Below are positions 17,401-25,805 of a DNA stretch of 64,000 nt, piece after piece. Made by a program: the position numbers and the translations under genes. How positions within the stretch are numbered: the first letter of the stretch is position 1; each line of letters starts with the position of its first letter. This DNA comes from JBHAEC01 sp041855385 (lineage in GTDB: Bacteria > Bacillota > Negativicutes > Veillonellales > Veillonellaceae), in NCBI GenBank assembly GCA_041855385.1, contig JBHAEC010000106.1:1-64000 (forward strand). The letters run 5' to 3'. The notes under the pieces were generated by a model. The model made no database searches and was not told the DNA's origin. It worked only from the letters and a program-made list of their open reading frames with translations.

Positions 17401-19284
17401 ATGAATATTATATCTTTGCAGAATGTCGAAAAAACATATGGTACGAGAGTCCTTTTTAAGGAGACTTCTCTGACATTTACGGATACATCGAAAATAGGGC
17501 TTATCGGAGTCAACGGTAGTGGAAAGTCTACATTTCTAAAAATACTTGCCAATCTCGTAGAACCTGATAAGGGCAATATAGAAAGGAACGGCAAAGCTAC
17601 GGTATATTACATGCCTCAAGAACCGGCTTTTCATGAGAATGAGAGTATTCTTTCCAATGTTTTTTTATCTCATCACCCACTTTTGGCCTTGGTAAAAAAA
17701 TATGAAAAGCTGAGTGTTACAGGTCGGCAAGATTCGGCTTTTATGAGGGTATTGGAAGAAATGGAAAATGCCGGAGGATGGCAGGTGGAGCAACAGGCAA
17801 AAACAATTCTAAGGAAACTGGGGTTTTCGGATATACATGATTCAGTTAATGTTTTATCAGGAGGCCAAAAAAGAAGATTGGCCCTAGCACAAGCCTTGCT
17901 CTATCCATGTGATTTATTGCTTTTGGATGAGCCTACAAATCACTTGGATGAGAATGCTGTTGAGTGGCTGGAGAAATTTCTGATAGAACGAAAGGGAGGC
18001 TATATTATCAGCACCCATGATCGTTACTTTCTAAATGCTGTATGCAAAGGAATTGTAGAGCTGTCAGGAAGGCGATTTTATCAATATGAAGGAAATTATG
18101 AATACTTTTTAGAAAAGAAGGCACTTAGAGAAGAAATGGAAGCAGCTTCGGAAGAAAAGCGCAGACAATTTCTAAAGAGGGAGATTGATTGGGTTCGACG
18201 CGGAGCGAAGGCGAGGACAACGAAACAAAAGGCGCGCTTACAGCGGTATGAGATGCTGGTTTCCATGGAAAAAACAAAAAAAGCCGGTACGATGGATCCT
18301 TTTTCCCTTATGAGCAGGTTGGGGAAAACCATTTTTGATATAGAAAATCTATGCTTTTCTTATAATGAAAAAGCTATTATTAAAAATTTTACATACTCGG
18401 TGGTGCGACATGACCGTATCGGTATAGTCGGACCCAATGGAATAGGCAAATCGACACTGATGAAGCTTTTGGAAGGGACTCTTGCCCCGGATGAAGGTAC
18501 AGTGGGAAGAGGAGAAACCGTTAGAATTGCTCATTTTACTCAGCATTTGCCTGATTTCAATGAGTCTATGCGCGTTCTTGACTACATAAGAGAAGATCGA
18601 AGCCATTTATTTTTAAATGATGGAAGCAGTTTAAGTGCGGGGCAACTTTTAGAGAGGTTTTTATTTCCTGCCGAGCTACATGGAGTACCCATTGCAAGGA
18701 TTTCAGGGGGAGAACGAAGAAGGCTTTTCTTACTGAAATTGCTTATGAGTGCGCCTAATGTTCTTCTTTTGGACGAACCAACCAATGATTTGGATATTCC
18801 CACTTTGGAAGTACTCGAAGAATTTCTTGACCAATTTTCCGGTCTCGTGATAACTGTGTGTCATGATCGCTTTTTTCTGGATCGCGTAGTGGATAAACTC
18901 TTTGTTTTCCAAGGAAGTGGAAAAATAGAAATTTTTCATGGATCTTACTCCGAGTACAGGGATTTGCGGACGAACGAGAGCAAGAGTCAGAATCCGGATA
19001 AAGGAGTATTAAAAGAAAAGACCAAAGAGTACGGGGATAAACCACAAGCTTTAATAAAAGGAGACAGGAAAGGATTAACGGATAAAGAGGAGAAAGAGTA
19101 TGAAATTATTATGGAGGAATTACCACGCTTAGAAATGTTACTGAAAGGGTTAAACCTACAGCTTTCCACGGCAGAATCGGATTATGAACAAATGAAGAAG
19201 ATGCTGGAACAAATAGAGGGAGTACAGTCAGAAATTGACGCTATGACGGAGCGATGGATGTGCTTAGAAGAGAAAAAAGGATAG
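17401..19284 (+). CDS. ABC-F family ATPase
   Basis: 627 residues with two ABC cassettes and no membrane segment. Cassette 1: Walker A GVNGSGKST near 36, signature LSGGQKRRLALAQ near 150, Walker B LLLLDEPTNHLDE near 172. Cassette 2: Walker A GPNGIGKST near 343, signature ISGGERRRLFLL near 433, Walker B LLLDEPTNDLD near 454. Between them is the charged interdomain linker (about 235-295) that in this family reaches into the ribosome. A charged C-terminal extension is probably a coiled coil, as in Uup. ABC-F proteins act on ribosomes as translation factors or antibiotic-protection proteins. The Uup-like extension favours a housekeeping role, but resistance cannot be excluded. Confidence 0.93.
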   Translation: MNIISLQNVEKTYGTRVLFKETSLTFTDTSKIGLIGVNGSGKSTFLKILANLVEPDKGNIERNGKATVYYMPQEPAFHENESILSNVFLSHHPLLALVKKYEKLSVTGRQDSAFMRVLEEMENAGGWQVEQQAKTILRKLGFSDIHDSVNVLSGGQKRRLALAQALLYPCDLLLLDEPTNHLDENAVEWLEKFLIERKGGYIISTHDRYFLNAVCKGIVELSGRRFYQYEGNYEYFLEKKALREEMEAASEEKRRQFLKREIDWVRRGAKARTTKQKARLQRYEMLVSMEKTKKAGTMDPFSLMSRLGKTIFDIENLCFSYNEKAIIKNFTYSVVRHDRIGIVGPNGIGKSTLMKLLEGTLAPDEGTVGRGETVRIAHFTQHLPDFNESMRVLDYIREDRSHLFLNDGSSLSAGQLLERFLFPAELHGVPIARISGGERRRLFLLKLLMSAPNVLLLDEPTNDLDIPTLEVLEEFLDQFSGLVITVCHDRFFLDRVVDKLFVFQGSGKIEIFHGSYSEYRDLRTNESKSQNPDKGVLKEKTKEYGDKPQALIKGDRKGLTDKEEKEYEIIMEELPRLEMLLKGLNLQLSTAESDYEQMKKMLEQIEGVQSEIDAMTERWMCLEEKKG

Positions 19285-19416
19285 TCTACAGAAATAGAGG
19301 GTATTAAAAAAGATTACCTGTATGAGAAATATGAAGTAGACTTAAAAGTAGGGTTTCGATAAAATATAAATATAAGTACAGATAGGTAAGGAAAACCTGG
19401 TAAAATGGAGGAGACA

Positions 19417-20871
19417 ATGAGTAAATATCAATTTTTAGATCGACGTGTGCCGATTGAAGAAGGAAATGTTGCAGTTGTTCACGATTTGGAAAAATGTAAA
19501 AACTGTTCTCTTTGCCGAAAGGCTTGTGCGGTGGATATGGGAGTCATGGATTACTATGACCTTGAAACCAACGGAGATGTTCCCATCTGTATTCACTGCG
19601 GGCAGTGTGCGACAATCTGTCCTTTTGATTCAATAACGGAACGTTACGAATATGAAGAGGTAAAAAAGGCCATTGAAGATCCTAATAAGATTGTAGTTTT
19701 TCAAACAGCACCGGCTGTTCGTGTGGGCTTAGGAGAAGAATTTGGCTTTGAACCTGGTTCCTTCGTGCAGGGGAAAATGGTAGCAGCGCTTCGTGCTCTA
19801 GGGGCAGATTACGTACTTGATACTAATTTTGGTGCAGATATGACAATCATGGAGGAAGCAAGCGAGCTTGTCGAACGTGTTCTTCACGGTCATGGAGAGC
19901 TTCCGCAGTTTACCAGTTGCTGTCCTGCATGGGTAAAATTTGTGGAGACATATTATCCCGAGTTTATTCCTCATCTATCTACTGCTAAGAGCCCTATCGG
20001 TATGCAAGCACCGACACAAAAGACCTATTTTGCAGAAAAGATGGGTTTAGATCCTAAGAAAATTGTAGCGGTTTGTGTAACCCCTTGTACGGCAAAGAAA
20101 TTTGAAATTCGCCGAGAGGAAATGAATGCGGCGGCGACATACTGGAACGAACCGGATATGCGCGATACGGACTACTGTATTACTACCAGAGAGCTGGCAA
20201 AATGGCTTCGCGAAGAAAACATTGATTTTAATGCCTTGGAAGACTCTGCTTTTGACCCTCTTTTGGGAGAAGCCTCAGGAGGCGGAATTATTTTCGGCAA
20301 TACCGGCGGTGTAATGGAGGCGGCGGTGAGAGCGGCTTATTATTTTGCTACAGGAGAGCAACCGCCTGCCAATTTAATTCCTTTCCAAGAAATTCGCGGT
20401 ATGGAAGGTGCCAGAGAAGCGGATGTGCAGATTAAGGATAAAACGATTAAAGTAGCGGCTATTCATGGTACCGGCAATATGCGTAAGTTTATCCAGGATA
20501 TGAGAGATAACAATAAATCTTATGATTTTATTGAGGTTATGGCCTGTCGAGGGGGCTGTATCGGCGGTGGCGGTCAGCCCAAAACAAAACTTCCCATGGC
20601 AGATAAAACTAAGCAGGCTCGTATTGACAGCCTTTACCGCCGTGATGCGGAAGTAGTGGTTAAAAGCTCTATGGACAATCCGGAAATCAAGGCTTTGTAT
20701 GCGGAGTTTTTCGGTGCTCCCTTGAGTGAGAAAGCAGAAGCTATGCTACATACCGGCTTCGTTAGTAGGGCGGCGGACTTGGGACCTAATGGAGCCTGTA
20801 CGCCGGAAACCTGTCCGACTTCTATTCCAAACTTAAAGAAAAAAGCAGAAGCGGCAGCGGCCCAAAAATAA
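19417..20871 (+). CDS. Monomeric [FeFe] hydrogenase
   Basis: 484 residues from ATG 19417, placed directly behind GGAGGAG (the ATG at 19405 lies before that site). Residues about 27-78 are a two-[4Fe-4S] ferredoxin domain (CKNCSLCRKAC, CIHCGQCATIC). The H-cluster domain carries all three signatures: TSCCPAW near 165, TPCTAKKFE near 222 (usually MPC) and MACRGGCIGGGGQP near 374. Such enzymes reduce protons to H2 with ferredoxin electrons, disposing of reductant in fermentation. The proline and cysteine ligands are intact, so activity is expected, given the HydEFG maturases, which are not in this window. Transcribed alone as far as can be seen. Confidence 0.95.
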   Translation: MSKYQFLDRRVPIEEGNVAVVHDLEKCKNCSLCRKACAVDMGVMDYYDLETNGDVPICIHCGQCATICPFDSITERYEYEEVKKAIEDPNKIVVFQTAPAVRVGLGEEFGFEPGSFVQGKMVAALRALGADYVLDTNFGADMTIMEEASELVERVLHGHGELPQFTSCCPAWVKFVETYYPEFIPHLSTAKSPIGMQAPTQKTYFAEKMGLDPKKIVAVCVTPCTAKKFEIRREEMNAAATYWNEPDMRDTDYCITTRELAKWLREENIDFNALEDSAFDPLLGEASGGGIIFGNTGGVMEAAVRAAYYFATGEQPPANLIPFQEIRGMEGAREADVQIKDKTIKVAAIHGTGNMRKFIQDMRDNNKSYDFIEVMACRGGCIGGGGQPKTKLPMADKTKQARIDSLYRRDAEVVVKSSMDNPEIKALYAEFFGAPLSEKAEAMLHTGFVSRAADLGPNGACTPETCPTSIPNLKKKAEAAAAQK

Positions 20872-20981
20872 AGGAAGAGATGCTCCTAAACAAAGAAATC
20901 CACATACTGTTTGTAAACCATGATTTTCTATTCATTCCTTTCAAAAAATATTTAGAAAACCTTTAAAATGTGTTGATTAAA

Positions 20982-21022
20982 TTGCGTAAATTATATATAC
21001 TACTGTTATCAGTAATACGCAA
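20982..21022. promoter_or_regulatory. Inverted repeat over a promoter, upstream of the small basic protein gene
   Basis: TTGCGTA (20982-20988) and TACGCAA (21016-21022) form two half-sites 27 bp apart. Between them is TATATA/TATACT. A -35-like TTGATT lies at 20973. The repeat brackets the probable -10 box, as an operator would. The regulator is not known; the 55-residue protein just downstream is one candidate. Confidence 0.35.
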
Positions 21023-21057
21023 AATTATTGGCCATGATTGAGAATGGGGGAGTTTAT

Positions 21058-21225
21058 ATGGCAGGTAATAGTTGGGGCGGGAGAAGAGCAGGAGCAGGAA
21101 GAAAAAAATCAGAAGTGCTTCGAAAAGGCAGGACATTTCGCCTGACTGATGAAGAATATGCAGAAGTAAAGCCATTTATTGATGCACTCAGAAGAAAAAC
21201 AGATAAGAATAAAGGCAAGGGCTAA
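21058..21225 (+). CDS. Small basic protein with GGRRAGAGRKK motif
   Basis: 55 residues from ATG 21058, which has the site GGGGGAG 6 nt upstream. The N-terminus reads MAGNSWGGRRAGAGRKKSEV. The glycine-arginine hook GGxRxGAGRKK is common at the N-terminus of small phage, plasmid and mobile-element DNA-binding proteins. The rest (TFRLTDEEYAEVKPFIDALR) resembles a ribbon-helix-helix: a beta strand, then two helices, as in plasmid repressors. It is alone between an inverted repeat and a terminator. A role as a small autoregulated DNA-binding protein is inferred. Confidence 0.75.
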   Translation: MAGNSWGGRRAGAGRKKSEVLRKGRTFRLTDEEYAEVKPFIDALRRKTDKNKGKG

Positions 21226-21241
21226 TGCCCTTGCCTTTTTT
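21211..21241 (+). terminator. Terminator overlapping the end of the small basic protein gene
   Basis: AAGGCAAGGGC pairs with GCCCTTGCCTT around a TAAT loop, followed by a T-run. The stop codon (21223-21225) lies in the loop. Confidence 0.9.
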
Positions 21242-21502
21242 ACATTAGTGACAGTTTGTACTGAAGCCCACTTTATGTATGTATTTTTTAGTCTTTCTGT
21301 CTTCTTTTTAGGCTCTGGAGGGGAGAGCCAATTCCTCCTTTAAGGTTGTTATGAATAATTAAGGAAAAAGAAAGACTATATTTATAGGAATTCAAAATAA
21401 GAAATGGTAGAATAGGATTGTAAGAGCACCTACTGAGCAGAAAGTAATAACAAATGGAAACAGAAGTATAGAGAGTAGGAGTTATTGATAAGGAGGAACC
21501 CC

Positions 21503-22678
21503 ATGTTAGGAAATTTCGTATATGAGAATCCCACAAAATTATATTTTGGTGAAAAAGCTCTAACAGGCTTAGAAAAGGAGCTAAAGAAGTACGGGAAAAA
21601 GATTATGTTGATTTATGGAGGCGGATCCATAAAAAAGAGCGGTCTATACGATGATGTGATGACTATTTTGAAGGAAAACAATAATATTGTGGTAGAAGAT
21701 GCAGGCGTTATGCCGAATCCTACTGTGGATAAACTTTTAGAAGGAGCGGCGATAGCAAGAGAACACGAGGTGGATCTAATTTTGGCTGTCGGAGGAGGAT
21801 CGGTTATAGACTACGCTAAAGCGGTATCCGTATCCGCACACTGTGAAGAAAACCCTTGGGACAAATATTTCCTACGCATGGAGCCGGTGAGTAACAAAAT
21901 TATTCCTGTGGCAAGTGTGTTAACGATGGTAGGAACGGGATCTGAAATGAATGGAGGATCTGTTATTACCCATACACAAACACAAAGAAAAATCGGGCGC
22001 GTATTTGGGCCCGATGTATTTCCGAAGTTTTCCATTCTAAATCCGGTGTACACCTTTACTGTACCACATTATCAGATGGTGGCGGGATTTTATGATATTA
22101 TGTCTCACATAATGGAGCAATACTTCTCGGGAGAAGATGATACGACTTCCGATTATATTGCAGAGGGGCTTATGTGTTCGCTCATCCATAGCAGCAGACT
22201 GGCAGTAAAAGATCCGAAGGATTATGAAGCGCGAAGCAACATAATGTGGACTGCTACATGGGCACTTAACAATTTGATACGCATGGGAAAACCGGGAGAC
22301 TGGATGGTACATATGATCGGACAGGCTATCAGTGGCGTAACGGATGCGACGCACGGTATGACCTTGGCAGCGGTATCTTTGCCTTACTATAAACTAATCA
22401 TGAAGGATGGTCTTCATAAGTTTAAACGCTACGCTATTAATGTTTGGAAGGTGGATCCTCGCGGAAAAAGTGATGAAGAGATTGCCGAAGAAGGGCTGGC
22501 AGCATTAAAAGCATGGATGCTGGAGATCGGTGTTGTCATTGACGGAGCTCTGTTAGGTGTTACTGCGGATAATATAGGTCAAATTGCCGATGGAACATTT
22601 ATTCTTAAAAACGGATATAAGGAGTTAACGCAAGAAGAAGTGGTGCAAATTTTAAAAGATACGATGGGACAAAAATAA
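21503..22678 (+). CDS. Iron-containing alcohol dehydrogenase (butanol dehydrogenase-like)
   Basis: 391 residues from ATG 21503, behind AAGGAGG. It follows the BdhA/YqhD subgroup: NFVYENPTKLYFGEKALTGL at the start, NAD(P)-binding GGGSVIDYAK, and the iron-binding part with HIMEQYFSGE and the C-terminal histidine motif DATHGMTLAAVSLPYY. These enzymes reduce aldehydes such as butanal or acetaldehyde to alcohols with NAD(P)H. With the hydrogenase nearby it fits fermentative disposal of reductant. The gene is followed by a broken hydrolase fragment. Confidence 0.93.
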   Translation: MLGNFVYENPTKLYFGEKALTGLEKELKKYGKKIMLIYGGGSIKKSGLYDDVMTILKENNNIVVEDAGVMPNPTVDKLLEGAAIAREHEVDLILAVGGGSVIDYAKAVSVSAHCEENPWDKYFLRMEPVSNKIIPVASVLTMVGTGSEMNGGSVITHTQTQRKIGRVFGPDVFPKFSILNPVYTFTVPHYQMVAGFYDIMSHIMEQYFSGEDDTTSDYIAEGLMCSLIHSSRLAVKDPKDYEARSNIMWTATWALNNLIRMGKPGDWMVHMIGQAISGVTDATHGMTLAAVSLPYYKLIMKDGLHKFKRYAINVWKVDPRGKSDEEIAEEGLAALKAWMLEIGVVIDGALLGVTADNIGQIADGTFILKNGYKELTQEEVVQILKDTMGQK

Positions 22679-22705
22679 GAACACAGGTATGCTGTGTTGT
22701 TTTAA

Positions 22706-23012
22706 ATGGGGGAAGGACATATCATAGATCCCAAGTCTTTAGATCTGGCAGATGGGGACTAAAGTAGCAAGGGATATAATGTGGGACAGTACCTCGAATG
22801 AGGATGAATTTACTTACCTTGTCAGCATGATGCGAGCACAACAGGCGCCTATTAATTACAGTGTCTTTAAAGGAGGGACGCACATGTATACATGGAGCGT
22901 TGCATATAACATTGAAGGCATAAGAGATTTGCTGTTTTCTCAAACAAAGTCGGGAAAACCCGTTTCACAAACAGAATCAGGTCAGTACATGATAAAGAAG
23001 AAAAGCAAATAA
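22706..23012 (+). pseudogene. Remnant of an alpha/beta hydrolase (3' end only, frameshifted)
   Basis: Two overlapping frames join into the end of an alpha/beta hydrolase. Codons 22706-22759 give GHIIDPKSLDLADGD, then a stop. Skipping one T near 22760 continues as KVARDIMWDSTSNEDEF, on to NYSVFKGGTHMYTWSVAYNI. The GGTHMYTW stretch has the place and look of the catalytic histidine of secreted esterases. The catalytic serine part is wholly missing and no intact copy lies nearby. The exact family is not certain. Confidence 0.6.
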
Positions 23013-23014
23013 AC

Positions 23015-23064
23015 AAAAAAGGCTATAACAAAGGGTGAATCTCCCTTTGTTATAGCCTTTTTAT
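23015..23064. terminator. Bidirectional terminator
   Basis: A 19-21 bp stem, GGCTATAACAAAGGG with its complement, flanked by A-run and T-run, between the hydrolase remnant and the convergent exporter gene. Confidence 0.9.
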
Positions 23065-24432
23065 TTATCGATGTCTTTTGTTTAATAAGGTCTTTAGTTT
23101 AATCATTTTTTGTTTATCCATATACCCCATGGCAACTAAGGTAGGAATGGTGGTTCCTACGGCGATCGCGATGAGCGTAAAAAGTCCGGTCAGACCGCTC
23201 TGCTCGGCTTGCAGGAGTTTGTACGGATCAAGTCCGTCGATGCCCATGAGGGCGAATAAATAACGATAAAGTAAAATGCCGGGAATCATGGCAATCACTG
23301 ATGGAATTGTGAGTACCGTTGAGGTGGTCCTAAGAGGAGCGGCCAGGCGAAGCATGAGGACACTGATTGCAGCGGCACCTAAAAAAGTAGCTCCCACAAA
23401 AGAAAAATCAAAGTATACGATTAGCATGTTTCGAAGTCCTACGCTTATAATGCCGCCTAAGGCAATAAATGGCAATAATCTATGTGGGGTATTAAACAAC
23501 ATGGCAAAGCCTGTTACGGAAAAAGCTGCCGCCAAAAGCTGTTTTAATGTAATCTGTCTTGGGGCAATGCTAAAGGCGGTAAATTCCGATATGGTATTAA
23601 GATTTGACACATTGTCAAAGTATAGGGCCATAGTTATGCCCAGTGCCATACCGCCTACAATGAGTACGGTGTGTAAGCTTCGCCCAAGTGCCGAGGCAAA
23701 AAATCCGTTTAGCATGTCATCAACCGTGTTGATAAGAGGAACTCCGGGGACCATAAAGAGGGTAGATGTAATCATGGAGTAAATCATAGCCTCTGTACTA
23801 TTTGTAACAAAATAGGAGGCATAACCGAGTGCAGTGGACAAAAAAGAGGCAAACGTAATGCCCACATAGTTGTTAACTTTCCAATAGATTGTCTTGCGGT
23901 AAACATAAAATCCGATGGCTGAACACAAGGCTGTTACGAGGGCAGCAAGCCAAGAGCCACCAAATAAAACAGTAAAACTGCTACAAGAGACGGAAGCCAA
24001 AAGTGTGTAAAAGGGCGCATACCGAAGAGGTAGCCAAGTGATGCGGTTAAGCTCGGATTCATATTCATCAAGGCTATAGTTTTGGTCGATAGCGGCCCAA
24101 GTTAGCTTACTTACGGCAGATAAAATCGTCATGTTTACGCGGTGATGCAGGGCTTTTTGAAAGGCTGTATAGGATCTTTCCCCATCATGGATATTAATCA
24201 TTACTGTAGAGTGTGTTAAATGAATTTGTAATAATTGTGTAGGAATCCCCATATAAGCAGCTACGCGAAAGATGTCTCTGGCAATATGATTGGAATTAGC
24301 CCCGTTTTCCATGAGCAGTTTTCCTGTTTGTAGCAGTAGTTCCACTTTTCGTCCGATGTGTGAAAACGGGTCTACCCACATCGGTTCTGACGATAAGGGG
24401 GAGACTTCGGGAAAAGTATTTATTTTTTTCAT
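23065..24432 (-). CDS. Threonine/serine exporter family protein (ThrE type, fused YjjP-YjjB)
   Basis: 455 residues. The N-terminal soluble part (GKLLMENGANSNHIARDIFR, then THSTVMINIHDG) and the helices that follow are the YjjP/DUF1212 domain. The second half is the YjjB-like domain (ALGGIISVGLRNMLIVYFDF), giving about 10 membrane helices. ThrE of Corynebacterium has the same fused plan and exports threonine and serine; in enteric bacteria the halves are separate proteins. The substrate here is inferred from the family. ATG at 24432 has the site GAAAGAGG. Monocistronic, bounded by a strong terminator. Confidence 0.9.
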   Translation of the reverse strand: MKKINTFPEVSPLSSEPMWVDPFSHIGRKVELLLQTGKLLMENGANSNHIARDIFRVAAYMGIPTQLLQIHLTHSTVMINIHDGERSYTAFQKALHHRVNMTILSAVSKLTWAAIDQNYSLDEYESELNRITWLPLRYAPFYTLLASVSCSSFTVLFGGSWLAALVTALCSAIGFYVYRKTIYWKVNNYVGITFASFLSTALGYASYFVTNSTEAMIYSMITSTLFMVPGVPLINTVDDMLNGFFASALGRSLHTVLIVGGMALGITMALYFDNVSNLNTISEFTAFSIAPRQITLKQLLAAAFSVTGFAMLFNTPHRLLPFIALGGIISVGLRNMLIVYFDFSFVGATFLGAAAISVLMLRLAAPLRTTSTVLTIPSVIAMIPGILLYRYLFALMGIDGLDPYKLLQAEQSGLTGLFTLIAIAVGTTIPTLVAMGYMDKQKMIKLKTLLNKRHR

Positions 24433-24710
24433 AAAATACCTCTTTCGTTAGAAGGATTACTTTATTTTTTCTAGAAATATTATATCACTCTAGGGGTAGA
24501 AAGATAATAGAAAGGTAAGAAATAACGGTAGAAAAAAGGAACTGTCAACTATACAATTTTTCTGGTTTATTTGCAAAGTGAAGATAAGGGGGTGTCATAG
24601 GAAGCGCGTAAAAGAGAGAAGTAAGGTAAGTGGTTTAATTTGATTGGGGGAATGAAGAGGAAGGCATAGATAACTTTTGGTTGTCAATTAGTTGGGGGAG
24701 GAAGACTCAA

Positions 24711-25700
24711 ATGACTATTTCAAATCGATGGATTAAGCACTGGACTGTTATGCTTTTAATAGTATTGATGTCCATTATGCCGGTATGGGCAGCAAAAGTT
24801 GTGGATGATACATATCACCATATTTTAGTAATTTCTGATATTCACTATCCGACAAAAAGCCGTAATACCTTTGATGAAGCTACCAAAACACGAATTATCT
24901 CCAACAAGACTAAGGTAATGATAGAACTGAACCGCTGGGAAGATGTGGAACTTGTTGCATATCTTGGAGATTTTGTGGCAGATGGAGGTGCACCTGAGGA
25001 ATATAAGGGCGTACAAACTTTAATAGGATTACTGCAAAAGCCTTATGTGGCGGTAGCAGGAAACCACGAATGGAGTTATGTGGATAAACGCAATGAAAAA
25101 GGCAAATTGGCATTAGCCGGTCCGGAAATGCGAAAGGCTAAATATGACACTTTTAATTCCATTATGGGGATAAAGGATGTCGCATACAGGACGAAGACTA
25201 TAGGAAATTACTTTTTAGTATTTTTAAGCCCTGATTTATACGGGACAAAACATTTGGTTGAGATTAACGATACGCAGGTACAATGGTTTAAAGAGCAATT
25301 GGAATCACATAAAGATATGCCTACCATTGTATTCTTCCATGCTCCTCTTTTAGGGACTTTGATGAATTACGAGGAGGATATCAATGTTCCTAAAAAAGTA
25401 GCACAGCCGGTAGGACCTATTAGTGAAATACTTGCCGAAAATCCACAAGTATTCATGTGGGTGTCCGGGCACACACATACAAGCCCTGAAACGGCGAGCT
25501 TTGCACACCCTATAAATCTATATCAGGGTCGCGTAGTTAATATTCATAATCCTTCTTGGGAACAGGAACCTATTTGGACAAACTCTATATTCCTATTCCC
25601 GGATAAGGTATTGGTACGCACATTTAATCATGAAGAGGGAGAGTGGGAAGAAGAGTATGATCGAATTTTTCCTACTCTCCACATTGGAAAGACGAATTGA
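24711..25700 (+). CDS. Secreted calcineurin-type metallophosphoesterase
   Basis: 329 residues from ATG 24711 (site GGGGGAGGAAG). The N-terminus is a Sec signal peptide: basic NRWIKHW, hydrophobic TVMLLIVLMSIM, and a VWA-AK cleavage site. The mature part has all metallophosphoesterase blocks: SDIHYP (DxH) near 41, GDFVADGG (GD), AGNHEW (GNHE), a histidine in FFHAPLLG and SGHTHT (GHxH). It should bind two metal ions and act in the periplasm or outside. The substrate is unknown. A terminator follows. Confidence 0.9.
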   Translation: MTISNRWIKHWTVMLLIVLMSIMPVWAAKVVDDTYHHILVISDIHYPTKSRNTFDEATKTRIISNKTKVMIELNRWEDVELVAYLGDFVADGGAPEEYKGVQTLIGLLQKPYVAVAGNHEWSYVDKRNEKGKLALAGPEMRKAKYDTFNSIMGIKDVAYRTKTIGNYFLVFLSPDLYGTKHLVEINDTQVQWFKEQLESHKDMPTIVFFHAPLLGTLMNYEEDINVPKKVAQPVGPISEILAENPQVFMWVSGHTHTSPETASFAHPINLYQGRVVNIHNPSWEQEPIWTNSIFLFPDKVLVRTFNHEEGEWEEEYDRIFPTLHIGKTN

Positions 25701-25713
25701 ATCATAAGTGAAT

Positions 25714-25753
25714 AAAAAAAGCCTCTCCATATATTTTATGGAGAGGCTTTTTT
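25714..25753. terminator. Bidirectional terminator
   Basis: AAAAAAAGCCTCTCCAT pairs with ATGGAGAGGCTTTTTT around a 7-nt loop, between the phosphoesterase gene and the convergent TonB receptor gene. Confidence 0.9.
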
Positions 25754-25805
25754 GTTAAGTAGAGCGACTGCTGGTAATAAGATTTGGATCAAAGCCGGGA
25801 AAATC

